A stretch of DNA of 64,000 nt from Vibrio sp. SS-MA-C1-2 (GCF_021513135.1 NZ_CP090981.1:744001-808000), one strand, 5' to 3'. Positions 51,002 through 63,184 are shown, numbered from the stretch's first letter. Translations and numbers: made by a program. Notes: a model not told the origin generated them from the letters alone.

Positions 51002-54000
51002 ATGAGTACTCAATTCAAATGTGATAGGACGTTACAAATTCAAGATGCTTTAGCACAAAGGATCTTAATTATTGATGGTGGCATGGGGACAATGATCCAA
51101 GGCTACCAGTTAGAAGAAGCCGATTTTCGTGGTGAGCGCTTTTTAAATTGGACTTTAGATGTCAAAGGTAATAACGACCTATTAGTCTTAACTCAGCCAC
51201 AAGTGATTACTGAGATCCATGATGCTTATTTGGAAGCTGGCGCTGATATTATCGAAACCAATAGCTTTAATGCGACTTCCATTGCGATGTCTGATTATGA
51301 GATGGCAGACATCAGTGCTGAAATTAATTTAGCAGCCGCAAAATTAGCCCGTCAGGCTGCAGATAAGTGGAGTGCGATTACACCCGATAAACCGCGTTAT
51401 GTTGCCGGTGTTTTAGGACCAACAAATCGTACTTGCTCGATGTCACCAGAAGTTAATGATCCCAGTTTTCGTAATATTGATTTCGATACACTCGTTGAAG
51501 CCTATCAAGAGTCAACAAAAGCCTTAATTGAAGGCGGGGCTGATATCATCATGATAGAGACCATCTTCGATACCTTAAACGCTAAAGCAGCGGCCTTTGC
51601 GATTGAATCTGTTTTTGAAAAACTTAATTGCCGCTTACCTGTGATGATCTCTGGCACCATTACTGATGCATCAGGACGAACGCTATCGGGGCAAACAACA
51701 GAAGCATTGTATAACTCTCTTCGTCATATTAACCCTCTCTCATTTGGTTTGAACTGTGCATTAGGCCCTGCTGAACTACGCCAGTACTTGGTTGATCTTT
51801 CGAATATTAGTGAATGTGCGGTCTCTGTGCATCCAAATGCCGGTCTACCAAATGCTTTTGGTGAGTATGACTTAGAGCCTGAGGAGATGGCAGCCCATAT
51901 TAAAGAGTGGGCAGAGAGTGGCATTGTGAATATTGTCGGTGGCTGTTGTGGCACAACGCCAGAACACATTAAAGCTATCGCTGAATCGGTAGCAAATGTC
52001 ACGCCAAGGGTTGCGGCTGATCTCCCCGTTATCTGTCGTTTATCTGGTTTAGAACCACAAAACATTACCGCTGAAACGTTATTTGTCAATGTCGGTGAGA
52101 GAACAAATGTTACTGGTTCTGCGCGTTTTAAACGTCTTATTCGTGATGAACTTTACGATGAAGCATTAGATGTTGCTCGTCAACAAGTAGAAAGTGGCGC
52201 TCAGATTATTGATATCAATATGGATGAGGGAATGCTCGACACTAAAGCGTGTATGGTTCGTTTCCTCAATTTAATTGCTTCTGAGCCTGATATCTCTCGT
52301 GTGCCAATCATGATTGACTCCTCAAAATGGGATGTCCTTGAAGCTGGGTTAAAGTGTGTTCAAGGTAAAGGTGTTGTTAACTCTATCTCACTTAAAGAGG
52401 GAGAAGAGAACTTTATTCAGCAGGCCAAGTTAATCCGTCGCTATGGTGCGGCAGTGATTGTGATGGCATTTGATGAAGAAGGTCAGGCTGATACCAAAGC
52501 TCGTAAAGTGGAGATCTGTACTCGTGCTTATAATGTGCTGGTGGATAAGGTCGGTTTTCCTGCGGAAGATATTATTTTCGATCCCAATATTTTTGCAGTG
52601 GCAACAGGCATTGAAGAGCATGATAACTATGCCTTAGATTTTATCGAAGCAACGGCTGAAATTAAACAGACTCTTCCTTATGCGATGATCTCTGGCGGTG
52701 TCTCTAATGTCTCTTTCTCTTTCCGTGGAAACAATCCTGTTCGAGAAGCGATTCATGCGGTTTTCCTTTACCATGCGATTAAAGCTGGTATGGATATGGG
52801 GATTGTTAATGCAGGACAGTTAGCGATTTATGATGATCTTCCTATTGAGTTAAAAGATGCGGTTGAAGATGTGGTGTTAAATCGCAGAAGTGATGGTACT
52901 GAACGTCTCTTAGATATCGCGAATAAATATCGAGATAGTGGGCAGCAAGAGCAAGAGAGTTCAACTCAAGAGTGGCGAAGTTGGTCAGTAGAAAAACGAC
53001 TAGAACACGGATTAGTTAAAGGCATTACTGAATTTATTGTCGAGGATACTGAAGAAGCACGTTTAAATGCTGAACGTCCTTTACATGTCATCGAAGGTCC
53101 TTTGATGGATGGGATGAATGTTGTCGGTGATCTGTTTGGTGAGGGAAAAATGTTTTTGCCTCAAGTGGTGAAATCAGCTCGAGTAATGAAGCAAGCTGTC
53201 GCCCACCTTGAACCTTATATTAATGCCAGTAAAGAGCAGGGGCAGAGCAACGGTAAGATCTTATTAGCGACGGTAAAAGGTGATGTTCATGATATCGGTA
53301 AGAACATTGTTGGTGTCGTACTGCAATGTAATAACTTTGAGATTATCGATCTTGGGGTGATGGTGCCGTGCGATAAGATCCTTCAAGTCGCTAAAGAAGA
53401 GAATGTTGATATTATTGGTCTAAGTGGACTCATTACCCCTTCATTAGATGAGATGGTTTATGTGGCAAAAGAGATGGAGCGTCAAGGATTCGATATCCCA
53501 TTATTGATTGGTGGCGCAACAACCTCTAAAGCACACACTGCCGTGAAAATTGAGCATAACTATCATGGGCCTGTTGCTTACGTTTCAAATGCTTCACGCG
53601 CGGTGGGTGTTTGTAGTTCATTACTATCTGAAGAACATAAACCTCAATTTGTTGAACGATTAACTGCTGAGCACCAAACCGTTCGAGAGCAGCATGCCCG
53701 CAAGCGTAAGCCTTCTGTTCCTGTGACTCTGCAACAAGCAAGAGATAACGCTTATTCAATCGATTGGCAGAACTACACGCCACCAAAACCAGTGACAACC
53801 GAATCGACGGTGATTGTGAATCAGCCTATTTCTGAGTTGAGAAAATACATTGATTGGACGCCTTTCTTTATGACGTGGTCATTGATGGGGAAATACCCTG
53901 CAATCCTTGACCATCCATTAGTGGGTGGGGAAGCGACTAAGCTTTTTGATGACGCCAATACTATGCTCGATCAATTGGAATCAAATGGTGAGATGAGTGC

Positions 54001-54685
54001 CAATGGTATCTGTGGCATTTTCCCAGCGAATCGTGTTGGCGATGATATTGAAATTTACTATGATGAGAAACGCGATAAGGTACTTAAAACCGTTCACCAT
54101 TTACGTCAACAGACCAAAAAAGCCAAAGGGGCAAACTACTGTTTAAGTGACTTTGTTGCCCCTAAGTCGAGTGGCAAAGCTGACTGGTTAGGTGCGTTTG
54201 CTGTAACAGGCGGGGTAGGTGAGGATGATATTGCTCGTCACTATAAAGAGGCAGGAGATGACTATAATGCGATTATGGTACAAGCCATCGCTGACCGTTT
54301 AGCTGAAGCCTTTGCGGAATATCTTCATCAACAAGTGAGAATCAAGCAGTGGGGGTTTGCTGCAGATGAGCAATTGAGTAACGATGATCTTATCCGTGAA
54401 AAGTATCAAGGTATTCGTCCTGCTCCGGGTTATGCTGCTTGTCCTGAGCATACCGAGAAAGAAGCTATTTGGCAGCTTTTAGGTGTTGAAGAGAATATTG
54501 GTATGAAGCTGACTGAAAGTTTTGCTATGTGGCCGGGGGCTTCAGTTTCAGGTTGGTATTTCTCTCACCCTGAAAGCCGTTATTTTGCTGTGGCTCAGAT
54601 TCAACCGGATCAAGCTGAAGAGTATCGACAACGAAAAGATTGGCAACAGAGTGATATTGATAAATGGCTAGCGCCTAATCTGTAG
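51002..54685 (+). CDS. metH: Cobalamin-dependent methionine synthase
   Basis: A 1227-residue protein, the same length as E. coli MetH. Order: homocysteine domain (about 1-330) with zinc cysteines in [11 protein letters not shown] and [10 protein letters not shown]; the methyltetrahydrofolate domain starting [19 protein letters not shown]; the cobalamin domain with [13 protein letters not shown], whose histidine ligates cobalt; and the AdoMet reactivation domain with [14 protein letters not shown]. It makes methionine from homocysteine. The ATG at 51002 has GGAG nine bases upstream; a TTG just before it is an alternative. No cobalamin riboswitch or met box is visible upstream. A terminator follows. 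Confidence 0.98.
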   Translation: MSTQFKCDRTLQIQDALAQRILIIDGGMGTMIQGYQLEEADFRGERFLNWTLDVKGNNDLLVLTQPQVITEIHDAYLEAGADIIETNSFNATSIAMSDYEMADISAEINLAAAKLARQAADKWSAITPDKPRYVAGVLGPTNRTCSMSPEVNDPSFRNIDFDTLVEAYQESTKALIEGGADIIMIETIFDTLNAKAAAFAIESVFEKLNCRLPVMISGTITDASGRTLSGQTTEALYNSLRHINPLSFGLNCALGPAELRQYLVDLSNISECAVSVHPNAGLPNAFGEYDLEPEEMAAHIKEWAESGIVNIVGGCCGTTPEHIKAIAESVANVTPRVAADLPVICRLSGLEPQNITAETLFVNVGERTNVTGSARFKRLIRDELYDEALDVARQQVESGAQIIDINMDEGMLDTKACMVRFLNLIASEPDISRVPIMIDSSKWDVLEAGLKCVQGKGVVNSISLKEGEENFIQQAKLIRRYGAAVIVMAFDEEGQADTKARKVEICTRAYNVLVDKVGFPAEDIIFDPNIFAVATGIEEHDNYALDFIEATAEIKQTLPYAMISGGVSNVSFSFRGNNPVREAIHAVFLYHAIKAGMDMGIVNAGQLAIYDDLPIELKDAVEDVVLNRRSDGTERLLDIANKYRDSGQQEQESSTQEWRSWSVEKRLEHGLVKGITEFIVEDTEEARLNAERPLHVIEGPLMDGMNVVGDLFGEGKMFLPQVVKSARVMKQAVAHLEPYINASKEQGQSNGKILLATVKGDVHDIGKNIVGVVLQCNNFEIIDLGVMVPCDKILQVAKEENVDIIGLSGLITPSLDEMVYVAKEMERQGFDIPLLIGGATTSKAHTAVKIEHNYHGPVAYVSNASRAVGVCSSLLSEEHKPQFVERLTAEHQTVREQHARKRKPSVPVTLQQARDNAYSIDWQNYTPPKPVTTESTVIVNQPISELRKYIDWTPFFMTWSLMGKYPAILDHPLVGGEATKLFDDANTMLDQLESNGEMSANGICGIFPANRVGDDIEIYYDEKRDKVLKTVHHLRQQTKKAKGANYCLSDFVAPKSSGKADWLGAFAVTGGVGEDDIARHYKEAGDDYNAIMVQAIADRLAEAFAEYLHQQVRIKQWGFAADEQLSNDDLIREKYQGIRPAPGYAACPEHTEKEAIWQLLGVEENIGMKLTESFAMWPGASVSGWYFSHPESRYFAVAQIQPDQAEEYRQRKDWQQSDIDKWLAPNL

Positions 54686-54695
54686 ACTAAACAGC

Positions 54696-54726
54696 AAGGC
54701 TCTTTTTATAAGAGCCTTTTTTATTT
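54696..54726 (+). terminator. Terminator of metH
   Basis: AAGGCTCTT pairs with AAGAGCCTT around TTTAT, followed by TTTT. Confidence 0.92.
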
Positions 54727-54773
54727 TATACTCATCATTAAAATAAAAAGTATAAAACTTAATGGAGGTGATA

Positions 54774-55145
54774 ATGATGAATGACTTAAATCGACTATTG
54801 GAAATTGCACGTTATAAGTCAACGATTAATCAAAAAGATAATTGGTCTAATCGATCTGATATCTATTTAGTTGAGATCAAAAAAGAGGTTGATGAAGTCG
54901 CTGAAGAGTTACCTAAAAATCGCCGCTGTTATTTAGAAGATGAATTAGCAGATGTGTTGTGGGACTACAGTAACCTGTTATTGGCCTTAGAAGAAGAGGT
55001 GGGGATTGATCCTCAGTCAGTGATTGCAAGAGCTTGTAATAAATACCAAGAGAGAGTCGCCGCATTAGAGTCGGGTGAAGGCTGGAAAGCAGTCAAAGAA
55101 AGACAGCAAGCGAAATTAGCTCTTGAGTTAGCACAAGAGAGTTGA
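54774..55145 (+). CDS. MazG-like nucleotide pyrophosphohydrolase
   Basis: A 123-residue all-alpha protein with a MazG-type motif: EIKKEVDEVAEEL, then YLEDELADVLWDYSN, whose acidic residues bind magnesium. The family hydrolyses nucleoside triphosphates to monophosphates; the preferred nucleotide is not known. The perfect GGAGGTGAT ribosome binding site at 54764-54772 favours ATG 54774 or 54777 over an ATG at 54762 that lies within it. It sits between metH and the convergent lysC. Confidence 0.8.
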   Translation: MMNDLNRLLEIARYKSTINQKDNWSNRSDIYLVEIKKEVDEVAEELPKNRRCYLEDELADVLWDYSNLLLALEEEVGIDPQSVIARACNKYQERVAALESGEGWKAVKERQQAKLALELAQES

Positions 55146-55180
55146 GTCAATTATCGCTTGATTAACTGGATAAAGAAAAT

Positions 55181-55250
55181 AGCGTTAATACTTCCATTTC
55201 CAACGAGACATTTCCAACGAGGAAGTTATAAGAGATATTAACGCTTTTAT
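55181..55250. terminator. Bidirectional hairpin between the MazG-like gene and lysC
   Basis: AGCGTTAATA pairs with TATTAACGCT and CTTCC with GGAAG inside, enclosing a direct repeat of ATTTCCAACGAG. T tracts follow on the plus strand. Confidence 0.7.
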
Positions 55251-55258
55251 CTGTTTTT

Positions 55259-56614
55259 TTATTCAAACAGAGCTTGATGAAGCTCTTTTACCACATTTTT
55301 CGCATCGGTTTCATTGACTAAGAAACAGAGGTTATGTGGACTTGCACCGTAACAAATCATTCGTAAATTATAATCTTCCAATGTACCAAAGACCTGTTTT
55401 CCCGCTCCCTTAGTTGAACTCATTGAGTTACCAATAAGCGCAACTAAACTGAGATCACTTTCGACTTCAACACGACAAAGCTTAGATAATTCATCAAAAG
55501 CCTCTTGAGGAAGTTGTGGCGAGCCTCCACAGGTATCTGGTTGATCTAAGGTTAACGACACACTCACTTCTGATGTGGTAATCAAATCAACGGAGATTTT
55601 ATGTTGCGCTAAGATAGTGAAGACTTCTGCTAAGAAACCGTAAGAGTGAAACATATTCAAACTATGGAGGGTTATCATCGTCTGATTACCACGTAGTGCA
55701 AGCGCTCTGAATAATGGTAGCGTTTCTGACTTCTCTTTTACCCAAGTTCCTCCTGCTTCTGGATCTTTTGAGGAACCAACAAACACGGGGATTTGATGAC
55801 GAACTGCTGGGATCAAAGTTGAAGGGTGGAGAATTTTCGCCCCAAAGTTTGCCATTTCTGAAGCTTCACTAAAACTAATTTCAGGAATTGGTCGTGCCGC
55901 AGGAGCTATTCGAGGATCGGTGGTGTAAATACCTGGAACATCAGTCCAAATTTCTAAACAAGCCGCATTAATACCTTCAGCTAAAAGCGCCGCACTATAG
56001 TCACTACCACCACGACCAAGGGTTGTGGTTTTGCCCTCTTGGTCTGAACCAATAAAACCTTGAGAAACAACAATGGCGTTTTCACATGCTGGACGTAAAT
56101 CGGCCAAACAGTGATTCTTGATTTGTTCAATATCTGGTAGCGCTCGACCAAACTGACTGTCTGTTTTTAATACCTGGCGAATATCAAAACGAACAGCATT
56201 GTTTCCTCGTTCTCTCAGAAGTTGAGCAAAAAGGAGAGTGGATAATAATTCGCCACAAGAGACGAGTTGATCAGTTATTTCAGCACTGGTTTTGTTTGCA
56301 GCTTGCTCGGAAAATTGAGCGATATCGGCAAGCAATAAATCGATGGTTGGTTTTAGCTCAGATCCTTGGTTTAAGTTACTTAAAACTGAATCATGGATGG
56401 CGGTAATTTTGCTAATAATATCTGTTCGTTTTTCTACAGTATCAATACCAGAGGCGAGTTCAACTAATAGGTTAGTGACTCCTGAGCAAGCGCTAATGAT
56501 GACTAAGCGTGTATTTGGGTTATTTTCAATAATGCTGGCGCTGCGACTCATCGCGGTAAAATCAGCGACGCTCGTGCCACCAAATTTAGCGACGGTTATA
56601 TTTTGTTGCTTCAA
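55259..56614 (-). CDS. lysC: Lysine-sensitive aspartokinase III
   Basis: A 451-residue monofunctional aspartokinase matching LysC of enterobacteria. It shows the kinase motif VAKFGGTSVADF at the N-terminus, GRGGSDYSAALLA and EIWTDVPGIYTTDPR in the catalytic domain, and two C-terminal ACT domains that sense lysine (ALRGNQTMITLHSLNMFHSYG and beyond). It phosphorylates aspartate, the first step to lysine, threonine and methionine. The start is TTG with GGGAG six bases upstream. I looked for a lysine riboswitch upstream (56615-56780) and found none. It shares the methionine theme with metH and metA nearby. Confidence 0.96.
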   Translation of the reverse strand: MKQQNITVAKFGGTSVADFTAMSRSASIIENNPNTRLVIISACSGVTNLLVELASGIDTVEKRTDIISKITAIHDSVLSNLNQGSELKPTIDLLLADIAQFSEQAANKTSAEITDQLVSCGELLSTLLFAQLLRERGNNAVRFDIRQVLKTDSQFGRALPDIEQIKNHCLADLRPACENAIVVSQGFIGSDQEGKTTTLGRGGSDYSAALLAEGINAACLEIWTDVPGIYTTDPRIAPAARPIPEISFSEASEMANFGAKILHPSTLIPAVRHQIPVFVGSSKDPEAGGTWVKEKSETLPLFRALALRGNQTMITLHSLNMFHSYGFLAEVFTILAQHKISVDLITTSEVSVSLTLDQPDTCGGSPQLPQEAFDELSKLCRVEVESDLSLVALIGNSMSSTKGAGKQVFGTLEDYNLRMICYGASPHNLCFLVNETDAKNVVKELHQALFE

Positions 56615-56780
56615 TGTCGACTCCCTTAACTATTTAAGCACTTTATTTTTTTACTAATCCATTGAGAAATAATTAATCCAGTCATTTCAGTTCAGATCGG
56701 TATTTTTATCCATTACCTAATTGATAATGATTTGTTGATTAAATGTCAATGCTTATATTGGGTTAATGGGTAATTTATCG

Positions 56781-58571
56781 TTATTGAGATGTCCCGGTTA
56801 ATGTCTTTAACACATTCTTAGGTGTTGTTTTTGTAGCGTTACTTGGATGATAATCAGGATCGGTGATAGTAAAGTGGTTAAAGAGGTAATTACCTTCTAA
56901 CTTTATTAGTTCAGCTTGCTGTTGTTGCCCAAGCGCTTGATGAGCTCTAAATAACTGTTGATAGATTTTAGGACGAGGGTGCCTTTTTGCCTGCTCTGTC
57001 GCCCAGACAATGTATTCATCGAGTAACTGGCGGTTTTGTGATGCGATACCACGTTCAAGTTTGCTCTCATATTGAATCTGATCAAGGGAGTTTTGCCAAA
57101 TAATAATCGTGTGAAGACGGCGTTCTAGCTTATTTAAACTAATATCCCCTTGTTGATAACGAACCACATAACTGCCTTGGTATAAGGTTGTCGCCATCAA
57201 AAGAAATGTGATTGAAAATAAGATAACACCGAGGACTTTCATTATCTGGTAGTGTTTTAATTCAAACTGTTTACGTTTTGGATTAAGGCTATCAATCCAA
57301 TAAATTAAAACAATGAAGATGACCCAATGAGGGAGCGATTGGTAAAAAGGGAACTCTAATTGCGTATGAATAACGATAGGGAAAAAAAGCGCGACTAAAG
57401 CTAAACGTGTCCCTTTTACTGCTTTTAATATCCGAGATAAGACTAACCATGACGCATAAAGCAAAGCCATTAACGGAATAAGGCCGCCTTCTGAGATCCA
57501 GTAAAGAAGTTCATTATGAGGATGGGTAAAGCCAGGTAAGCCATAGTATGGAAGATAATTTGCTTGCTGCCATTGTGCGGTATTAATAATGTATGCAGAC
57601 TCAAAGTTACCATAACCAACCCCCATCCATGGGTATTCAGCAAAGAGGTGCAAGGTTTGTGGGAATGTATACCAACGAGCACTCTCAAACCCTAAGTGTT
57701 GAGAGGGTATTTCACTATTGATATATCCCTCACCAATAATAGTCATCGTTGCCGCGATAACTAATGTTGCCACCCATAAATAGATAAGCTTTTTAGGTGC
57801 AAACTTTATTAAATAAGGGATTAAAAGCAGAGAACCCACAAAGGCACCAATCCAGCCAACTCTTGAAAATAGGACGATAAGTAGGGGAATAGTGAGGATT
57901 GGAGTGATTAGTAATAGGGTATGACGAAAATTAATTTTCCCACGATACATCGGTACTCTGGCTAACATATAACCTGAAATAACCAACCCGGTTGCAAGAA
58001 AGCTAGCCATAAGATTTGAGTGTTGGAAAATACCATATGGGCGATTAGCCAATAGCTCATAACCGCCACTGTTTCGACTATCAAAAAGAAGAAACTGTGC
58101 CCAACCCAATACAGCTTCAATCCAAACAGCGACAATAATTAACCATAATATTGCTTGTTTCTGACGGTAGTTAAATGAAAATTGCTGCAATGAAAAGAAG
58201 AATAGAACACCAGCCCATAGACCGACTATTCGAGGATAACTTTCAGAAATATTAGCATTACTATAACTAAGAGGGATTGTCAGTAGTATGGCGCAGAAGA
58301 TCAGTTTGAGGGTTAAGCTGTTATAACGAAGTTTATGTTGTCTGCCAGCTTCAATAAAACCAATTGAGATAGCCGCGGCAATAAAGATCCAGCCAAAGCT
58401 GTTAAAAGGAAGAGAAAGTCCAGTCCCCCCTAAATTCCGCATATAGAAGTGCATAGCCGCAACAAAGAATAGCCCTAATGTAATAATTAAGGGTTTTATC
58501 AATGGCTTTCGAACGCCTCTTGCTGCTAATGTTGTACCACGTAAATGCAGGATACTCACGAGATTAATCAC
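56781..58571 (-). CDS. PglL-type O-oligosaccharyltransferase / Wzy-C family membrane protein
   Basis: A 596-residue protein with about twelve membrane helices. Features: an N-terminal MHFYMRNLGGTGLSLPFNSF block typical of the PglL family, the Wzy-C periplasmic loop with the GFTHPHNELLYWISEGG motif (the HPHNE histidines), and a soluble C-terminal region after residue 440. PglL enzymes transfer lipid-linked glycans to pilins and other periplasmic proteins; the V. cholerae protein at this same locus has been studied as PglL. The GTG start at 58571 lies very close to its GGAG, so the true start may be a few codons later. The gene lies between lysC and uvrA. Confidence 0.82.
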   Translation of the reverse strand: MINLVSILHLRGTTLAARGVRKPLIKPLIITLGLFFVAAMHFYMRNLGGTGLSLPFNSFGWIFIAAAISIGFIEAGRQHKLRYNSLTLKLIFCAILLTIPLSYSNANISESYPRIVGLWAGVLFFFSLQQFSFNYRQKQAILWLIIVAVWIEAVLGWAQFLLFDSRNSGGYELLANRPYGIFQHSNLMASFLATGLVISGYMLARVPMYRGKINFRHTLLLITPILTIPLLIVLFSRVGWIGAFVGSLLLIPYLIKFAPKKLIYLWVATLVIAATMTIIGEGYINSEIPSQHLGFESARWYTFPQTLHLFAEYPWMGVGYGNFESAYIINTAQWQQANYLPYYGLPGFTHPHNELLYWISEGGLIPLMALLYASWLVLSRILKAVKGTRLALVALFFPIVIHTQLEFPFYQSLPHWVIFIVLIYWIDSLNPKRKQFELKHYQIMKVLGVILFSITFLLMATTLYQGSYVVRYQQGDISLNKLERRLHTIIIWQNSLDQIQYESKLERGIASQNRQLLDEYIVWATEQAKRHPRPKIYQQLFRAHQALGQQQQAELIKLEGNYLFNHFTITDPDYHPSNATKTTPKNVLKTLTGTSQ

Positions 58572-58626
58572 ACTCCATGATGATAAGTTCTTTGATTGTT
58601 GCTGATTTAACGCTTAACTTCAATCT

Positions 58627-58718
58627 AAAGTATACTCTTGATACTTGAAGTCGCTAGGTTGTTGGTTGCACTGATTCGCCTCAATCACATAGTCCGTCTA
58701 TGCTCATGAGGCTTCATT
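58627..58718 (-). repeat. ERIC-like element, copy 9 (truncated)
   Basis: Reverse orientation, from AGTATACTCTTGATACTTGA to CTCATGAGGCTTCATTTTTT. The distal third is replaced by an AT-rich stretch with short local repeats of CAAGTTACTTG/CAAATAACTTG up to 58820. Confidence 0.75.
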
Positions 58719-58823
58719 TTTTTATTTTTTATTGCGCTATTTGCTTTGGATTTTTAAGTAATCTGGATCTTCAAGTTACTTGTTTTCTCAAATAACTTGA
58801 GATTTTCAAATAACACAGCATTA

Positions 58824-61649
58824 TTATTTTAATAGTGGTTTTAAGAAGCGAGCTGTATGAGAACCTTTTACTTTCGCTACCTCTTCTGGTGTGCCAGATG
58901 CAACAATTTTACCCCCACCATCACCGCCTTCTGGCCCAAGATCAATAATCCAATCTGCAGTTTTAATGACATCAAGATTATGTTCGATCACAATAATAGT
59001 ATTGCCTTTTTCTCTGAGACGATGAAGTACCGTTAACAGCAGTTGAATATCATGGAAATGAAGCCCGGTTGTTGGTTCATCTAAAATATAAAGGGTTTTT
59101 CCTGTGCTGCGCTTTGATAGTTCTTTCGCTAATTTTACACGCTGAGCTTCACCACCAGACAGGGTTGTTGCTGCTTGCCCTAAACAGATATAAGAGAGTC
59201 CAACATCAATTAAAGTTTTGAGTTTTCTTGCAATAGCAGGGATTGGTGCAAAGAAAGTATGTGCATCTTCTACCGTCATTGATAGGACTTCATCAATACT
59301 TTTGCCTTTGTACTTAATATCTAATGTTTCACGGTTATAACGCTTACTATGACAGGTATCACAAGGGACATAAACATCAGGCAAAAAATGCATCTCGACT
59401 TTGATAACGCCATCACCTTGGCAAGCTTCACATCGTCCACCTTTAACATTAAAACTAAATCTTCCTGGTTTATAACCACGAGCTCGGGCTTCTTGGGTAC
59501 CAGCAAACAGTTCTCGAATCGGAGTAAAGATTCCAGTATAAGTTGCAGGATTTGAACGAGGAGTTCGTCCGATTGGGCTCTGGTTGATATCGATAACTTT
59601 ATCAAAGTGCGCTAAACCATCGATCTTCTTGTAAGGAGAGGCTTCACCCGTCGTTGCACCATTTAATTGCTGATGAGCTAGAGGATAGAAGGTGTCATTA
59701 ATCAGCGTTGATTTTCCTGAGCCTGACACGCCAGTGACACAAGTAAAAAGACCCACTGGAATGGTAGCATCGATCTTTTTCAGATTATTGCCACTAGCGC
59801 CATAAAGCGTGACCACTTTTTCTGGATCCATGACCGTACGTTCAGTCGGCACTTCAATTTTTTTCTTACCTGATAGATAATCGCCCGTTAATGAACGCTC
59901 ACTATTAATAATGGTTTTATAATCGCCCTCTGCGACAACCTCACCACCGTGAACCCCAGCTCCGGGACCAATATCAATAATATGGTCAGCAGTTCGAATG
60001 GCGTCTTCATCATGCTCAACCACCAAAACCGTATTACCGAGATCGCGAAGATGGGTTAAGGTTTTGAGTAGGCGTTCATTGTCTCGTTGATGCAGACCAA
60101 TAGAGGGTTCATCAAGTACATACATCACACCAACTAAACCTGCGCCAATTTGACTTGCAAGGCGAATACGTTGTGCTTCACCACCAGATAAAGTGTCTGC
60201 ACTACGAGATAGATTAAGGTAATTAAGCCCGACATTGACCAAGAAGTGTAAGCGTTCATTAATCTCTTTTAAGATTTTATCCGCAATTTTTGCTCGTTGA
60301 CCGGTGAGTGCGAGTTGCTTAAAGAAATCTAACGCATCACTGATACTTTTTTCACAAATATCATGAATTGGCGTTTGATCGATAAAGACGTGACGAGCCT
60401 CCGAACGAAGTCGTGAACCCTGACAATCACTGCAAGTTTTATTGGCGATAAACTTAGAAAGATCTTCACGTACCGAGTTTGATTCGGTGTCACGATAACG
60501 ACGATTCATATTATTTAAAATACCTTCAAAAACATGACGACGAATAACAGAATCACCACGATCGTTAGTATATTTAAACTCAATTTCAGTTCTTCCTGAT
60601 CCTTCTAAGATCACTTTTTGGATCTTGTTTGGAAGTTGAGAAAAAGGCGTTTTAATATCGAACTGATAATGTTCAGCTAAAGACTTCATCATCTGAAAGT
60701 AATAAAAATTACGTTTATCCCAGCCTTTAATCGCCCCATCAGCTAAACTCAGATCAGTATTTTGGATCACTTTTGAAGGATCAAAGTATTGTTGTATGCC
60801 TAAACCGTCACAGGTTTCACAAGCGCCTGCTGGATTGTTAAAAGAAAAGAGACGAGGCTCTAACTCTTGCATGCTGTAGCCACAGTGCGGACAAGCAAAA
60901 TTAGCCGAGAATAAGGTATCAGGCTCATTTTTATCATCCATGGAACCTATTTTAACGATTCCGCCTGATAAGGTAATTGCAGTTTCAAAGGACTCAGCCA
61001 AGCGTTGCTTAAGATCATCTCTGACTTTAAAGCGATCAACGATGACTTCAATGGTGTGCTTTTTGTGGAGTTCCAATGTGGGTGGATCAGAAAGATCGCA
61101 AACTTCACCATCAATACGGGCGCGAATATAGCCTTGTGCAGCGAGGTTTTCTAATGTCTTAGTATGTTCACCTTTACGGCCATCAACAATGGGCGCAAGC
61201 AGCATAAGCTTTTTGCCTTGTGGGGCGGTGAGTACATTATCAACCATCTGGCTAATTGTCTGAGCCGCTAGAGGGGCATCATGTTCAGGGCAGCGAGGCT
61301 CACCAACACGGGCATAAAGTAGACGTAGATAGTCGTAAATCTCAGTAATGGTTCCTACCGTCGATCGAGGATTATGAGATGTCGATTTCTGCTCAATAGA
61401 GATAGCAGGAGAAAGGCCTTCAATATGGTCAATATCAGGCTTTTCCATTAAGGATAAAAATTGACGGGCGTAAGCAGATAGGGACTCAACATATCGACGT
61501 TGTCCTTCAGCGTAGAGAGTATCAAATGCTAAAGATGATTTCCCGGATCCTGATAACCCTGTAATCACAATTAACTTATCCCTAGGGATGGTTAAATTGA
61601 TATTTTTTAGGTTGTGGGTTCTCGCCCCTCTGACTTCAATCTTATCCAT
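58824..61649 (-). CDS. uvrA: Excinuclease ABC subunit A
   Basis: A 941-residue UvrA, the normal length. Two ABC modules are seen with Walker A motifs [14 protein letters not shown] (about residue 31) and [14 protein letters not shown] (about 640), and signatures [14 protein letters not shown] and [14 protein letters not shown]. Zinc-finger cysteines are in CPHCGYSM...CETCDG and CEACQGDG...CDTCHS. It finds DNA lesions with UvrB in nucleotide excision repair. A LexA box lies 68 bases upstream of the ATG, so the gene is likely SOS-induced. Confidence 0.98.
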   Translation of the reverse strand: MDKIEVRGARTHNLKNINLTIPRDKLIVITGLSGSGKSSLAFDTLYAEGQRRYVESLSAYARQFLSLMEKPDIDHIEGLSPAISIEQKSTSHNPRSTVGTITEIYDYLRLLYARVGEPRCPEHDAPLAAQTISQMVDNVLTAPQGKKLMLLAPIVDGRKGEHTKTLENLAAQGYIRARIDGEVCDLSDPPTLELHKKHTIEVIVDRFKVRDDLKQRLAESFETAITLSGGIVKIGSMDDKNEPDTLFSANFACPHCGYSMQELEPRLFSFNNPAGACETCDGLGIQQYFDPSKVIQNTDLSLADGAIKGWDKRNFYYFQMMKSLAEHYQFDIKTPFSQLPNKIQKVILEGSGRTEIEFKYTNDRGDSVIRRHVFEGILNNMNRRYRDTESNSVREDLSKFIANKTCSDCQGSRLRSEARHVFIDQTPIHDICEKSISDALDFFKQLALTGQRAKIADKILKEINERLHFLVNVGLNYLNLSRSADTLSGGEAQRIRLASQIGAGLVGVMYVLDEPSIGLHQRDNERLLKTLTHLRDLGNTVLVVEHDEDAIRTADHIIDIGPGAGVHGGEVVAEGDYKTIINSERSLTGDYLSGKKKIEVPTERTVMDPEKVVTLYGASGNNLKKIDATIPVGLFTCVTGVSGSGKSTLINDTFYPLAHQQLNGATTGEASPYKKIDGLAHFDKVIDINQSPIGRTPRSNPATYTGIFTPIRELFAGTQEARARGYKPGRFSFNVKGGRCEACQGDGVIKVEMHFLPDVYVPCDTCHSKRYNRETLDIKYKGKSIDEVLSMTVEDAHTFFAPIPAIARKLKTLIDVGLSYICLGQAATTLSGGEAQRVKLAKELSKRSTGKTLYILDEPTTGLHFHDIQLLLTVLHRLREKGNTIIVIEHNLDVIKTADWIIDLGPEGGDGGGKIVASGTPEEVAKVKGSHTARFLKPLLK

Positions 61650-61717
61650 TTTACTCGCTTCTCATTTGGCCGTAGTCAATAGAGTATCGCACAGCAATGA
61701 AAGTCTGAAAACCGTCA

Positions 61718-61733
61718 CTGTATAAAAAGACAG
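61718..61733 (-). promoter_or_regulatory. LexA (SOS) box of uvrA
   Basis: CTGTATAAAAAGACAG fits CTGT-N8-ACAG exactly, with the A/T-rich centre expected for LexA. The only adjacent gene in range is uvrA. Confidence 0.85.
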
Positions 61734-61942
61734 GTTATTTTTAAATGACATAAAATGATGAGAGAAAGAGAGTGTGATTGGTTCTCTTTTTATAGGAAAT
61801 AAGAACTTTTACTCAGATTGTGGTTAATCAGCGGATTATTTTCACTGATATGCTGTCATAATATATAAAGAATTTAAGCTTGTTTAATTTAAATAAATAG
61901 TTAAAAAATAATAAAAATAATTAGCAATATAAGGATCTTATT

Positions 61943-63184
61943 GTGAATATAAAAAAGCTAATCAGGCGTACTTCCCCTTTTATTATTCTTGCTCTTTTTG
62001 GGTTGGGCGCTAAGTGGTTGATCTCAAATAAAACACCACCAATAAAAACCGATCCCGTTGTGCTTCTTCCCACTGTCGATGTGATCACGGTTAATCCTCA
62101 ATCAATTCCATTAACTATCGATTCTTATGGGGTGGTTAATGCCAAACACAAAACAGATATTGTTTCTGAAGTTCAAGGGAAAATTGTTGCGCTCTCGAAA
62201 AACTTTATTGCAGGTGGTTATGTAAATAAAGGCGATGAGCTTGCGAGAATTGAGGTTGCCGACTACCAAACGGATCTTATTCAAGCTAAAGCCTCATTAG
62301 CCCAAGCGTTAGCACAATTAGAAGAAGAGAAAGCGCGCGTCGAAGTTGCCAAAAAAGATTGGCAGCATGTGAGCGTATCAGAAGCGCCTAAACTCGGTTT
62401 AAGGGTTCCGCAATTACAAAAGGAGCAAGCGAATGTCGCTTATGCGCGTGCTGCATTAGAACGAGCAGAACGCAATGTAAGCCGTACCGTCATCAAAGCA
62501 CCTTACTCAGGGTTAGTGATCGAGAAAAATATCGATATGGGACAATATCTGACGATTGGCAGCCAAGTGGGTCGTATTTACAGTACTGATATTGCAGAGA
62601 TTAGGTTGCCATTGACCGCTAAACAGATAAATAATTTTGAGCAACGATTTGAATTGAACTCTGAGGTAAGGTTAACCGCAGAGCGAGGAGGTCAACAGTT
62701 TAAATGGCAAGCCAAAATTGTTCGTTCCGAGGGCGTGGTGGATGAGACTAACCGGATGACCTATCTGGTTGCTGAAATTGTTGACCCTTATCATAAGAAG
62801 AGTAAAAAAAATAACAGTGTTATCTTAAAGTTTGGCACGTTTGTTAATGCGACAATTTTAGGCCCAGAGATAAAAAATATTGTTACGTTACCTCGATACC
62901 TTGTTCGTGATGGCAAGGTAATGGTGATTTCAGAGCAACAAACGGCTCACTTTAAACCTGTTAATATTGTTCATCAAGATATTGATAATGCGTATATTCA
63001 GGATAGCTTGCAATCAGGTGAAATGGTCTCTTCAATTGTGTTGAGTACCATTGCTGAAGGTGACAAGGTACAACTTAAAAACAGCTTAGAAAACGCGACT
63101 GAAAATCAATCTCCTGTTGTTATCGAAGCAAGCCCGACTCTTCTGGAGCAAGAAAATAAGAGCAATATGGAGGAGGGAGTATGA
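61943..63184 (+). CDS. RND efflux periplasmic adaptor (membrane fusion protein)
   Basis: A 413-residue adaptor of the HlyD/AcrA type. An N-terminal membrane anchor (FIILALFGLGAKWLI) is followed by a lipoyl half (VSEVQGKIVALSKNFIAGG), an alpha-helical hairpin (about 110-175, rich in AQALAQLEEEKARVE), the second lipoyl half (IKAPYSGLVIEKNIDMGQYL) and beta-barrel domains. It links the inner-membrane pump to an outer-membrane channel. The GTG start has AAGGA seven bases upstream. Its stop overlaps the next gene's ATG by four bases. No regulator gene is in the window. Confidence 0.9.
   Translation: MNIKKLIRRTSPFIILALFGLGAKWLISNKTPPIKTDPVVLLPTVDVITVNPQSIPLTIDSYGVVNAKHKTDIVSEVQGKIVALSKNFIAGGYVNKGDELARIEVADYQTDLIQAKASLAQALAQLEEEKARVEVAKKDWQHVSVSEAPKLGLRVPQLQKEQANVAYARAALERAERNVSRTVIKAPYSGLVIEKNIDMGQYLTIGSQVGRIYSTDIAEIRLPLTAKQINNFEQRFELNSEVRLTAERGGQQFKWQAKIVRSEGVVDETNRMTYLVAEIVDPYHKKSKKNNSVILKFGTFVNATILGPEIKNIVTLPRYLVRDGKVMVISEQQTAHFKPVNIVHQDIDNAYIQDSLQSGEMVSSIVLSTIAEGDKVQLKNSLENATENQSPVVIEASPTLLEQENKSNMEEGV

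Noticed and set aside
56615-56780. Lysine riboswitch upstream of lysC
   Set aside because: The 166 bases are AT-rich and lack the conserved riboswitch core. No terminator or anti-terminator pair is visible.
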